Assembly (NCBI GenBank): GCA_007127015.1 | Contig: SLAE01000066.1 | Span: 1 to 12,028, forward strand | Origin: Desulfonatronospira sp. | GTDB lineage: Bacteria > Desulfobacterota > Desulfovibrionia > Desulfovibrionales > Desulfonatronovibrionaceae | Length of the DNA stretch: 12,028 nt | Direction of reading: 5' to 3' | Shown here: piece after piece, positions 5,885 to 12,028 of the stretch | Position numbering within the stretch: position 1 is the stretch's first letter | Layout of the letters: every line of letters starts with the position of its first letter | Program-made: the position numbers and the translations under genes | Notes under the pieces: generated by a model | What the model saw: only the letters and a program-made list of their open reading frames with translations | What the model was told of the DNA's origin: nothing | Databases searched by the model: none

Positions 5885-6848
5885 TTAGTTCGAGATCCCT
5901 GATCAGTTGAAGGTCGGCCTGCGCGTCGCGCCCTTTCCGGGTCAGATAGTTGCCGGTCATTATTCCACTGGCTCCGGACATGAAAATCAATGGGTGAAGC
6001 TCTCCCAAATTTTCCAGCCGCCCCCCGCAAACGATGATTTCCTTATCCGGGAGCATGTATCTCAGAAGGCAGATGATTTTAAGGCAACGCATGGGGCTGA
6101 TTCTTGGCATATTCTCCAGAGGTGTGCCGGGAATTGGCACCAGAAAATTAACAGGAACAGCATCCACCCCCAGTTCACGAAGGGTCAAGGCCAGCTCCAT
6201 AACTTGCGCGTCGCTTTCGCCCATACCGAACACCGCTCCGCTGCAGACTGAAAGACCGGCCTGCCTGGCCAGCCTGACTGTGTTTACCCGCTCTGAAAAG
6301 TCATGCGTGGTACAGACCCGGGAGAAAAAGCCTGGAGCGGTTTCCAGATTGTGGTGATATCTGTTCAGGCCGGATTTTTTAAGGGCAAGCAATTGTCCGG
6401 CACTGAGCACTCCCAGAGAAGCACAGGTGTAAATGCCTCCTGCAGCCATCTCAGAAACAGCCTGGGCGACTTTGTTCAGCTCTTTTGGATCAAGACCTCT
6501 GCCTGAAGTGACCAGAGAAAATTTTCCCACACCCTGCGATACTGTTTTTCTGCCTGTTTCTGCCAGTTTATCAGGACTTTTTAAGGGATAATACCGGGTT
6601 TCAGCCTGGTGATGAACCGACTGAGCGCAAAAGGCGCAGTCCTCCGGGCATCGACCGGATTTGGCGTTGGCAATGGAGCACACACTGATGTTCGAATTGA
6701 AAAAAGTCTTGCGCAAAAGCTGTGCTCCGGGGATCAGTCTTTCGGTCTCTTCACAGGGCAGCTCAAGCAAAAGATTTTGTTCTGCTGCCGAGAGCCTGTG
6801 GCCATCAGCCACAGCCCGGGCCAGGTCCAGAAGCTTAAAGTCGATCAT
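5874..6848 (-). CDS. bioB: Biotin synthase BioB, variant auxiliary-cluster ligands
   Basis: Radical-SAM enzyme that inserts sulfur into dethiobiotin, the last step of biotin synthesis. 324 residues. The SAM-binding [4Fe-4S] motif is Cys67-x3-Cys71-x2-Cys74 (CPEDCAFC), and the YHHNLET segment (164-170) matches the BioB core. Aligning by eye to E. coli, two of the four ligands of the sacrificial [2Fe-2S] cluster are kept (Cys142 = C128, Cys202 = C188), but C97 is Ser111 and R260 is Ile272. Two extra cysteines stand at positions that are Ile165 and Ser262 in E. coli: Cys179 and Cys274. Four cysteines (142, 179, 202, 274) could therefore hold an all-Cys auxiliary cluster, as in the oxygen-sensitive 'type II' biotin synthases of anaerobes. 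The start ATG at 6848 overlaps the bioD stop by four bases (ATGA), so translation is coupled. Confidence 0.95.
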   Translation of the reverse strand: MIDFKLLDLARAVADGHRLSAAEQNLLLELPCEETERLIPGAQLLRKTFFNSNISVCSIANAKSGRCPEDCAFCAQSVHHQAETRYYPLKSPDKLAETGRKTVSQGVGKFSLVTSGRGLDPKELNKVAQAVSEMAAGGIYTCASLGVLSAGQLLALKKSGLNRYHHNLETAPGFFSRVCTTHDFSERVNTVRLARQAGLSVCSGAVFGMGESDAQVMELALTLRELGVDAVPVNFLVPIPGTPLENMPRISPMRCLKIICLLRYMLPDKEIIVCGGRLENLGELHPLIFMSGASGIMTGNYLTRKGRDAQADLQLIRDLELTPV

Positions 6849-7462
6849 CCGAAATACCTGAGAAAGCTTTCCTTAAGCACCCGCGGAGAGAGTACATCAA
6901 GGACTTCCACCTGCGCCAGGACCGGAACCTGGGTGAAGTGCTCAATAGCCTGGACATGATCGTTGTTGATGCCGTAATTCAAAATCACTCCCAGTACGGG
7001 CACTTCCGCCTGACGCAGGATACTTGCTGTCATCAGCGTATGGTTGATCACTCCAAGCCTGTTTGGAGCCACAATAAGAACCGGCAGAGACATGTTTTTC
7101 ACCCAGTCAAGGATGAGCATTTCCCGGTTCAGGGGGACCATTATTCCTCCGGCGCCCTCAATGACCAGCCGACCGGGGAATTCTGGAATTACCAGTTTTC
7201 CTGGATCGATAGATTGACCTTCACGCTCCGCAGCCAGGTGGGGAGAAAGCGGCTGGGTAAGCACGTATGCTTCAGGGAGAATCCGGGCAGGATCAAGGCC
7301 GGACCATTTCAGAACTTGAGCACTGTCAAGCCCCTGCAGAGATCCGCTCTGCACCGGCTTCCAGTAACCGGCGTTCAGGCCCGCGGCCAGCAGAGCGCTT
7401 ACCACGGTTTTGCCCACGCCGGTATCAGTGCCGGTTATGAAAAAACGTCGGGGAAAGTTCAA
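6845..7462 (-). CDS. bioD: Dethiobiotin synthetase BioD
   Basis: ATP-dependent carboxylase that closes the ureido ring of diaminopelargonic acid to give dethiobiotin, the substrate of BioB; cytoplasmic. 205 residues, slightly shorter than the E. coli enzyme (about 225). The P-loop GTDTGVGKT is at 11-19, the substrate-side KPVQSG at 35-40, and VIEGAGGIMVPL at 100-111, all diagnostic of BioD. The start is TTG at 7462, which puts the P-loop the expected ten residues from the N-terminus. No better in-frame ATG or GTG exists, and the ribosome site is weak (CACGG). It begins 16 bases after the LysM gene stop and ends in a four-base overlap with bioB, so the three are read as one unit. Confidence 0.95.
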   Translation of the reverse strand: MNFPRRFFITGTDTGVGKTVVSALLAAGLNAGYWKPVQSGSLQGLDSAQVLKWSGLDPARILPEAYVLTQPLSPHLAAEREGQSIDPGKLVIPEFPGRLVIEGAGGIMVPLNREMLILDWVKNMSLPVLIVAPNRLGVINHTLMTASILRQAEVPVLGVILNYGINNDHVQAIEHFTQVPVLAQVEVLDVLSPRVLKESFLRYFG

Positions 7463-7478
7463 ACCGTGTGAATTATTC

Positions 7479-8129
7479 TTAATCGCTGACCACCAGCTTC
7501 TGTCCGGGATGGATCAGATCTCCGGGACTTAGATTGTTAAGCTCTCTTAAGCGGTCCACGGAAATGCCGTATTTCATGCTCAGGCTGAAAAGAGTGTCGC
7601 CTCTCTGGACTTCATGTTGAGTTCCTTCGCCCCCTCCTGTTCTTTGAGGTTCTGGAGTCGCGGCACGCTCCCTGGTGACCGGAGCCGCCGGTCTTCCTTC
7701 GAGAGCAGCCAGCTTCTGACGCATGTCGTCAATATTTTCGCGCTGCATTTCCAGCTGGCGCTCCAGGTTCTGGGAAGAATCCCAGAAATCAGCAAAGGCT
7801 TTCTGTCTTTGTTCATCCCATTCTTCAATTTTCTGGAGGCGCTGTTCCACATTCTGCAGCTGAGCTGAAATCGCCTGAAGGTTTTGATCAGGACTTTCTT
7901 CTCCACCGCCCCTGGTAAATACAACCACAAGCAGAATCAGCAGTACTACTCCGGCTCCGGCCGCGATATAAGGGTAAAGATGCTCGGGCGGCCGGCCCAA
8001 GCGGCTGGCAAGATCACCTATACCGCTGAATCCTCCCATGTTGAGCTGTCTGTTCTTACGCTTCTGAGAGTGATGGGGCTCATCGCCCTCAATTTCATCC
8101 AGTTTGCTGATCCAGCTTTTCTTTTCCAC
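7479..8129 (-). CDS. Single-pass membrane protein with coiled coil and C-terminal LysM domain
   Basis: 216 residues in four parts. The N-terminus is a charged cytoplasmic tail (1-51, rich in Lys, Glu and Asp). One strong membrane helix follows (about 53-71). Then comes a long Gln/Glu/Arg-rich coiled coil (about 80-146) and, after a Pro/Thr/Gly linker, a LysM domain (about 171-214: EVQRGDTLFSLSMKYGISVDRLRELNNL, split here as EVQRGDTLFSLS and MKYGISVDRLRELNNL). LysM domains bind the glycan of peptidoglycan, so the protein probably spans from the inner membrane to the cell wall. No enzymatic domain is seen. The start is GTG at 8129, preceded by GAGGA at a good distance. It is the first gene of the unit with bioD and bioB, although its role has no evident link to biotin. 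Confidence 0.85.
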   Translation of the reverse strand: MEKKSWISKLDEIEGDEPHHSQKRKNRQLNMGGFSGIGDLASRLGRPPEHLYPYIAAGAGVVLLILLVVVFTRGGGEESPDQNLQAISAQLQNVEQRLQKIEEWDEQRQKAFADFWDSSQNLERQLEMQRENIDDMRQKLAALEGRPAAPVTRERAATPEPQRTGGGEGTQHEVQRGDTLFSLSMKYGISVDRLRELNNLSPGDLIHPGQKLVVSD

Positions 8130-8190
8130 GGTTTATCCTCGTTTAGGGGTTAGAATTTTCGGGTTTAGTGCCTTGCAATAATTAACCAAA

Positions 8191-8220
8191 AAAATAACCT
8201 TGGTAGCCTTTAATAGTCAA
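8191..8220 (-). promoter_or_regulatory. Probable promoter of the LysM-bioD-bioB unit
   Basis: On the minus strand TTGACT (complement of 8215-8220) is followed after 18 bases by TATTTT (complement of 8191-8196). It sits downstream of the bioA terminator and about 60 bases before the GTG start at 8129. I see no clear BirA or BioR biotin operator around it. Confidence 0.45.
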
Positions 8221-8294
8221 GGACTAAACATTCCTCAGGGTAAAAAAATAAGCTGTAGAATCTGCAAAGCTCTTCCCACCTCTCTTTTCTCAGT

Positions 8295-8335
8295 AAAAAA
8301 ACGGGAAGAAATCAGAGTAAATTTCTGATTTCCCG
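8295..8335 (-). terminator. Intrinsic terminator of bioA
   Basis: On the minus strand CGGGAAATCAG (complement of 8325-8335) pairs with CTGATTTCTTCCCG (complement of 8302-8315), leaving a three-base bulge, followed at once by seven T (complement of 8295-8301). The left arm is inside the last bioA codons and the stop codon lies at the start of the right arm. Confidence 0.8.
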
Positions 8336-9604
8336 GGCAGCCTTAAGCATGGCTGAGGTCAGCCTGCTCAGATCCCCTGGCTGGATGACATACGGCGGCA
8401 TAATGTATATAAGGTTTAGAAAGGGTCTGATCCAAACGCCTTCCCGCACGAACATCCGCTGCAGTCCGGCCGTGGGAACACGGGACTCCATCTCCAGCAC
8501 TCCGATGGCTCCAAGCGTCCTTACCCGGCGTACATCCGGCAAGTCATCTGCTGGAGCCAGTTCAGAACGCAGCTGTTCCTGAATCTTTAAAACCCTGTCT
8601 TTCCAATTTGAATCCTTGAGCAGTCCGATGCTGGCCAGAGCAACGCTGCAGGCCAGCGGGTTGGCCATAAATGTCGGGCCATGCATGAATACTCCGGGAT
8701 TGCCCCTGCAGATGGTTTCAGCCACCTCGGAAGTACACAGTGTCGCAGCCTGGCTCATGTATCCGCCGGTCAGGGCCTTGCCCAGACATAGGATATCCGG
8801 GGATATAGAGGCATGTTCGCAGGCGAACATTTTTCCGGTTCGCCCGAAGCCGGTGGCTATCTCGTCGGCTATGAGCAAAATATCGTAGTTGGTGCAGAGG
8901 CGGCGCAGGCCTGCCAGATACTTCGGAGAATAAATGCGCATCCCTCCCGCCCCCTGGACTACCGGTTCCAGGATAAGTGCAGCCAGTTTCCGGCGGTGTG
9001 TGGAGATCAACTCTTCAATCTCATGGAAGCATTCCGGCGTACATTCATGCTCGAAAGCACACTCAGGTGCCGGGGCAAACAGGTTTTGGGGCAGAAAACC
9101 CGAAAAAAGGCGGTGCATACCTGTATCCGGATCGCAAACGGACATGGCTCCGAAAGTATCGCCGTGGTAGCCGCGCTTTAAGCTCAAAAATCTGTTTTTT
9201 GAAGCTTTGCCTCTGGACTGCTGATACTGCAGGGCCATCTTCAAGGCCACTTCTACCGCAACAGAGCCGGAATCACTGAAAAAGACCTTGTCCAGGCCCG
9301 CGGGTGTCAATTGAATTAGCAGCCTGGCCAGCTCTACGGCAGGCTCATGGGTAAGGCCTCCGAACATGACATGAGCGGCTTTTTGCGTCTGCTCAAGCAA
9401 GGCCCGGTTGAGCACCGGATGGTTGTAACCATGAATGACGGCCCACCATGAAGACATGCCGTCGATGAGTTCTCGTCCGTCAGCAAGCCTGATGCGCGTT
9501 CCGGATGCCGACTCAACAGGATAGACGGGTAAGGGGTCGAGCAGGGAAGTATAGGGATGCCATATGTTTTCACGGTCAAAAGCCAGTTGGTCTTCAAGAG
9601 ACAT
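8312..9604 (-). CDS. bioA: Adenosylmethionine-8-amino-7-oxononanoate aminotransferase BioA
   Basis: PLP enzyme that converts KAPA to DAPA, normally with SAM as amino donor; cytoplasmic. From the start used here it has 430 residues, matching E. coli (429). Motifs: ENIWHPYTSL near the N-terminus (12-21, substrate pocket), the MSSWWAVIHGYNHP region (50-63), SDSGSVAVEVALK (110-122), GYHGDT (145-150, stacking Tyr146), ADEIATGFGRTG (246-257, Asp247 to the PLP nitrogen) and Lys276 in LGKALTGG, the Schiff-base lysine. I took the ATG at 9604 because it gives the family N-terminus; an in-frame GTG at 9628 would add eight residues without a ribosome site. It lies about 50 bases beyond the tRNA-Ser terminator and has its own terminator, so it is probably a single-gene unit. 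Confidence 0.96.
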   Translation of the reverse strand: MSLEDQLAFDRENIWHPYTSLLDPLPVYPVESASGTRIRLADGRELIDGMSSWWAVIHGYNHPVLNRALLEQTQKAAHVMFGGLTHEPAVELARLLIQLTPAGLDKVFFSDSGSVAVEVALKMALQYQQSRGKASKNRFLSLKRGYHGDTFGAMSVCDPDTGMHRLFSGFLPQNLFAPAPECAFEHECTPECFHEIEELISTHRRKLAALILEPVVQGAGGMRIYSPKYLAGLRRLCTNYDILLIADEIATGFGRTGKMFACEHASISPDILCLGKALTGGYMSQAATLCTSEVAETICRGNPGVFMHGPTFMANPLACSVALASIGLLKDSNWKDRVLKIQEQLRSELAPADDLPDVRRVRTLGAIGVLEMESRVPTAGLQRMFVREGVWIRPFLNLIYIMPPYVIQPGDLSRLTSAMLKAAREIRNLL

Positions 9605-9654
9605 CTTTGATTCCAAAAAATTATGCACGAAAAAAGAAATTATCCGGGTGAAAA

Positions 9655-9678
9655 GAAAAAACCCGCTAGAAAGCGGGT
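9655..9678 (-). terminator. Intrinsic terminator after tRNA-Ser
   Basis: A perfect seven-base stem, ACCCGCT/AGCGGGT (9661-9667 with 9672-9678), with a four-base loop. On the minus strand it runs into a T-rich tract (complement of 9655-9661). It starts 11 bases after the tRNA CCA end and separates the tRNA transcript from bioA. Confidence 0.85.
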
Positions 9679-9688
9679 GAAATTCAAT

Positions 9689-9776
9689 TGGCGGAGGGAG
9701 AGAGATTCGAACTCCCGGACCCGTCAGGGTCTGCGGTTTTCAAGACCGCCGCCTTCAACCGCTCGGCCATCCCTCC
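9689..9776 (-). tRNA. tRNA-Ser (anticodon UGA)
   Basis: 88 bases including an encoded CCA (complement of 9689-9691). The acceptor stem GGAGGGA (5' end at 9776) pairs with TCCCTCC (complement of 9693-9699), with discriminator G, as expected for serine. The anticodon stem-loop GCGGTCTTGAAAACCGC gives UGA, which reads UCA and other UCN codons. A long variable arm (ACCCTGACGGGT) marks it as class II, and the T-loop GTTCGAATC is intact. It is transcribed from the promoter at 9889-9916 and ended by the terminator at 9655-9678. Confidence 0.97.
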
Positions 9777-9811
9777 ACTTCAGGCATTTAAAACTTAATG
9801 AGTTCCCGCAG

Positions 9812-9863
9812 TTCAGGTTTAATTACCTGAATGCAGGTAGAGCAGCCAGCAGACAGACTGCTG
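9812..9863. other. Two inverted repeats between tRNA-Ser and its promoter
   Basis: TTCAGGT (9812-9818) pairs with ACCTGAA (9825-9831) around TTAATT, and CAGCAG (9847-9852) pairs with CTGCTG (9858-9863) around ACAGA. Both would fall in the roughly 100-base 5' leader of the tRNA precursor. They may be processing structures or remains of a degraded element; neither has a T-run. Confidence 0.45.
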
Positions 9864-9868
9864 AAAGC

Positions 9869-9896
9869 TTGCTTTAAAACCTGAAATTTTTATAAT
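9869..9896 (+). promoter_or_regulatory. Probable promoter of the PP-loop gene and antiporter
   Basis: TTGCTT (9869-9874), a 16-base spacer and a perfect TATAAT (9891-9896). It would give a leader of about 40 bases before the ATG at 9944. The -10 box overlaps the -10 box of the divergent tRNA promoter. Confidence 0.5.
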
Positions 9897-9916
9897 AGAA
9901 ACGATTATTCTGTCAA
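9889..9916 (-). promoter_or_regulatory. Promoter of tRNA-Ser
   Basis: On the minus strand a perfect TTGACA (complement of 9911-9916), a 16-base spacer and TATAAA (complement of 9889-9894). The start point would be near 9882, leaving a leader of about 105 bases before the mature tRNA end at 9776. Confidence 0.7.
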
Positions 9917-9943
9917 TATCAGTCTTTGGAGTATCTTTTTCTC

Positions 9944-11041
9944 ATGCCTTTAAATAATGGAATTTATAAAAAATATGACGCTCTTGCTCTTTTTTCCGGA
10001 GGCCTGGATTCAATCCTTTCGATGAAGATGGTTGAACGGCAAAACCTGAGGGTGCTGGGTCTTCACTTCATCTCCCCGTTTTTCGGCAAACCGCACAAGA
10101 TCGCTCACTGGGAGAATATTTACGAAATTGAGCTTCTAGGCCTTGATGTTTCAGATGAATACGTGAAAATGCTCCTAAACGGGCCGAAATTCGGATTCGG
10201 CAAGTTTATCAACCCCTGCCTGGACTGCAAGATATTCATGCTCAAGAAGGCCAAAACACTTATTGAACCTTACGGAGCGAAGTTTATTATCACCGGAGAG
10301 GTACTGGGCCAGCGTCCCATGTCCCAGAGAAGAGACGCACTTGATATCATAACCAGAGAAGCAGACGTGCGCGATGAATTATTGCGGCCTTTAAGCGCAG
10401 GACATCTGCGCCCCACCCGGCCGGAAGAAGAAGGCCTGATTAACCGGAAAAAACTGGGTCGGGTATCCGGAAGAGGGCGCAGGGAGCAAATGATAATGGC
10501 CGAAGAATTCAACATCGGCGAGATTCCTACTCCAGCAGGAGGGTGTCTGCTTACGGAACAGGAGTCATGCAGGAGATACCTTCCCCTTTTCAGAAGCATG
10601 TGCAGGCCTTCCGCCATGGATTTTCACCTGGCCAACCTCGGCAGACAGCTATGGTCCAGGAGTGATCCTTCCGGATGGATGATTCTGGGGCGAAATAAAC
10701 AGGACAATGAACAGCTGCAAAAATTTGCCGCAGATAAAGACTATCTGTTTGAAATCAGGAACTATCCAGGGCCTCTGGGCCTTGGACGCAGCCTCTGCGG
10801 CCGGGCATGGCCGGAAGAGATGCTTGCAGAAGCAGCAGCCCTGAATGCCTGCTATTCACCCAAGGCTAGAAAATCCAGGCGCGGTGTGGAAGTGATTCTT
10901 ACACATGAAAACACACAGAAGATAATCGTGGTCCGCCCGGACTTTAAAGAGCAGTGTTCCGGCTGGACCGAGCCGGAATGGAACAAAGAACTGTTCAAAA
11001 AGATATCTGAGCACAATAGTAAGCTCATGGAAGCAACATGA
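9944..11041 (+). CDS. PP-loop ATPase related to ThiI/MnmA tRNA thiolation enzymes
   Basis: 365 residues. The PP-loop SGGLDS (18-23) binds ATP and adenylates a target base in the N-type ATP pyrophosphatase fold. TGEVLGQRPMSQ (118-129) resembles the conserved second motif of ThiI-like enzymes. Three cysteines stand out: Cys92 and Cys95 (NPCLDCK) and Cys201 (PTPAGGCLLT). That is the CxxC + C pattern used for a [4Fe-4S] cluster in TtuA/TtcA-type and archaeal-type thiolases. The C-terminal part (about 225-340) has no PP-loop features and resembles the NFACT-R-like RNA-binding module found on some such proteins; that assignment is from memory. The likely role is sulfur modification of tRNA; the position modified is unknown. 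I took the ATG at 9944 (GGAG 12 bases upstream); a TTG at 9926 has no ribosome site. The stop overlaps the next gene by four bases. Confidence 0.8.
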   Translation: MPLNNGIYKKYDALALFSGGLDSILSMKMVERQNLRVLGLHFISPFFGKPHKIAHWENIYEIELLGLDVSDEYVKMLLNGPKFGFGKFINPCLDCKIFMLKKAKTLIEPYGAKFIITGEVLGQRPMSQRRDALDIITREADVRDELLRPLSAGHLRPTRPEEEGLINRKKLGRVSGRGRREQMIMAEEFNIGEIPTPAGGCLLTEQESCRRYLPLFRSMCRPSAMDFHLANLGRQLWSRSDPSGWMILGRNKQDNEQLQKFAADKDYLFEIRNYPGPLGLGRSLCGRAWPEEMLAEAAALNACYSPKARKSRRGVEVILTHENTQKIIVVRPDFKEQCSGWTEPEWNKELFKKISEHNSKLMEAT

Positions 11042-11976
11042 TCATCTTCGATGTGGTCCTGATCGTGTTTAGCGCGCTCATATTGTGGATTGGCGCGCTC
11101 TGGGTTGTGGACAGCGCTTCTATTCTGGCCAGAAAATTCAGGCTGTCCGATATGACTATCGGACTTACAATTGTCGCGCTGGGTACTTCCCTGCCGGAAT
11201 TTCTGGTCACGGCCACAGCCGCGTTCAAGGATATGGGAGACATAGCCCTGTCCAATATCGTCGGTTCAAACATATTCAACCTGGGGATCATTCTGGGTCT
11301 GCTGGCATTAATCAAGCCAATCCCGGCGCAGAGAACTCTGGTTCACAGGGATGGACCTATTCTTTTTCTGCTTGGTCTTTTTGTGCTGATCATGCTTTAT
11401 GATCTGAATATGGGACGTGGCGCAGGCCTGATACTGGTAATTTTTTTTGTGAGTTATAATCTGCTGGTTTTTCTCCGCGGAGCGAGAATTCCTCAGGAGT
11501 TAGTTTCGGCTGAAGCCAAGAGCGCTCAGAAAAAAGACTACCTGAAGCTTGCTGGAGGGTTTATCCTTCTGGCCCTTGGAGGACAGTTCATGGTCGAGGG
11601 AGCTTCCTCACTGGCTGCCAGGGCCGGAATCAGTGAATGGGCCATTGGGGTGAGCATTGTCGCTGCAGGTACTTCCCTTCCGGAACTGATCACCTGCCTG
11701 GCCGCGCTTTTCAGAGACAAAAAAGAGATGCTGCTGGGCAATCTTATAGGCAGCGATATCTTCAATTTCGCAGGTGTGCTGGGGCTGACCTGCATTCTCG
11801 CGCCGATCAGTTTTTCCCAGGCTGCTTTGCCCGGGATGTTTACCTTTTTATTCATGGTCGCTATAGTAATATTCTTCATGCGTACCGGTTTCAGAATAAC
11901 CCGGCTTGAAGGTGCTGTGCTTATCTGTATAAGCCTTTTCCGCTGGGGACTGGATTACAGCATCCTGCCCTTATAA
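11038..11976 (+). CDS. CaCA-family Na+/Ca2+ antiporter (YrbG-like)
   Basis: Inner-membrane exchanger, 312 residues, probably expelling Ca2+ in exchange for Na+ or H+. It shows the expected inverted repeat of two five-helix halves with the alpha motifs: ALGTSLPEF with GSNIFN (47-55, 76-81) and AAGTSLPEL with GSDIFN (209-217, 238-243). The likely ion ligands are Glu54, Asn81, Glu216 and Asp240, which match those of the archaeal NCX structure (E54, N81, E213, D240 as I recall). A charged cytoplasmic loop (about 148-170) separates the halves. The ATG at 11038 overlaps the upstream stop (ATGA), so translation is coupled to the PP-loop gene; a shared function is not obvious. Confidence 0.95.
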   Translation: MIIFDVVLIVFSALILWIGALWVVDSASILARKFRLSDMTIGLTIVALGTSLPEFLVTATAAFKDMGDIALSNIVGSNIFNLGIILGLLALIKPIPAQRTLVHRDGPILFLLGLFVLIMLYDLNMGRGAGLILVIFFVSYNLLVFLRGARIPQELVSAEAKSAQKKDYLKLAGGFILLALGGQFMVEGASSLAARAGISEWAIGVSIVAAGTSLPELITCLAALFRDKKEMLLGNLIGSDIFNFAGVLGLTCILAPISFSQAALPGMFTFLFMVAIVIFFMRTGFRITRLEGAVLICISLFRWGLDYSILPL

Positions 11977-11978
11977 GA

Positions 11979-12015
11979 TTTGGCTGCAAAATACTCTTTT
12001 TTACAGCCAAAGGAG
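11979..12015 (+). other. Inverted repeat and ribosome-site-like sequence at the right edge
   Basis: TTTGGCTG (11979-11986) pairs with CAGCCAAA (12004-12011) two bases after the antiporter stop. The T-run lies inside the loop rather than after the stem, so it is not a typical terminator. AAAGGAG (12009-12015) follows 13 bases before the window ends, so another plus-strand gene may begin just beyond the edge. Confidence 0.4.
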
Positions 12016-12028
12016 TCAGGAATCAGGA

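Noticed and set aside
6938..7471. Plus-strand open frame of 177 codons
   Set aside because: It is the antisense shadow of bioD, whose P-loop and other motifs are intact.
8130..8311. BirA- or BioR-type biotin operator upstream of the LysM-bioD-bioB unit
   Set aside because: I looked for a TTGTAAACC-like half-site with its inverted partner and found none; only a plausible promoter is reported.
9689..9776. tRNA-Ser as an integration (att) site for a mobile element
   Set aside because: No integrase gene and no second copy of the tRNA 3' end is seen in the window; the neighbours are housekeeping genes.
1..12028. CRISPR array, insertion sequence, prophage or toxin-antitoxin module
   Set aside because: No regularly spaced direct repeats, transposase motifs, phage structural genes or small paired genes are visible.

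Overview
The window looks like a chromosomal, mostly housekeeping segment from an anaerobic Gram-negative bacterium. A sulfate-reducer-like deltaproteobacterium (Desulfovibrionales/Desulfovibrionota type) is my best guess. The reasons are a formate-dehydrogenase maturation gene (fdhE) next to a molybdenum-cofactor gene (mobA), a biotin synthase with an unusual cysteine pattern, a PaaK-like ligase of the kind common in such genomes, and moderate GC with short AT-rich intergenic DNA. The taxonomic guess is inference; no rRNA gene is present.

Layout: (1) 1-1254, minus strand: fdhE followed by the 5' part of mobA, which runs off the left edge. (2) 1390-2169, minus strand: a solitary type 4 prepilin peptidase. 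(3) 2170-2620: about 450 bases without a gene, holding a TTCGAA-type repeat, several inverted repeats and a compact foldable segment, then a leader with two hairpins before the next gene. (4) 2621-5858, plus strand: a tight three-gene operon of a PaaK-like adenylate-forming enzyme, a ChaN-family lipoprotein with a C-terminal PDZ domain, and the DNA-repair glycosylase mutM (TTG start). (5) 5874-9604, minus strand: the biotin genes, in transcription order bioA, a LysM membrane protein, bioD, bioB. BioA has its own intrinsic terminator, so the last three genes probably start from a separate promoter. bioB ends 15 bases from mutM, with a shared hairpin between them. (6) 9689-9776, minus strand: tRNA-Ser(UGA) with an encoded CCA and an intrinsic terminator. 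Its promoter overlaps a divergent plus-strand promoter. (7) 9944-11976, plus strand: a PP-loop (ThiI/MnmA-like) RNA-thiolation protein translationally coupled (ATGA overlap) to a CaCA-family Na+/Ca2+ antiporter.

BioA, BioD and BioB carry out the last three steps of biotin synthesis: KAPA to DAPA, then dethiobiotin, then biotin. No bioF, bioC or bioH is visible here. The most informative observation is in BioB. The two residues that, with two cysteines, hold the classical [2Fe-2S] cluster (E. coli Cys97 and Arg260) are Ser111 and Ile272 here, while two new cysteines (Cys179, Cys274) appear nearby. This suggests an all-cysteine auxiliary iron-sulfur cluster, as in the recently described anaerobic class of biotin synthase. 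Other points of interest are the loss of the usual Ser/Thr/Gly-rich ATP loop in the PaaK-like protein, the LysM gene inside the biotin cluster, and the structured intergenic DNA at 2170-2620. I see no CRISPR array, insertion sequence or prophage.
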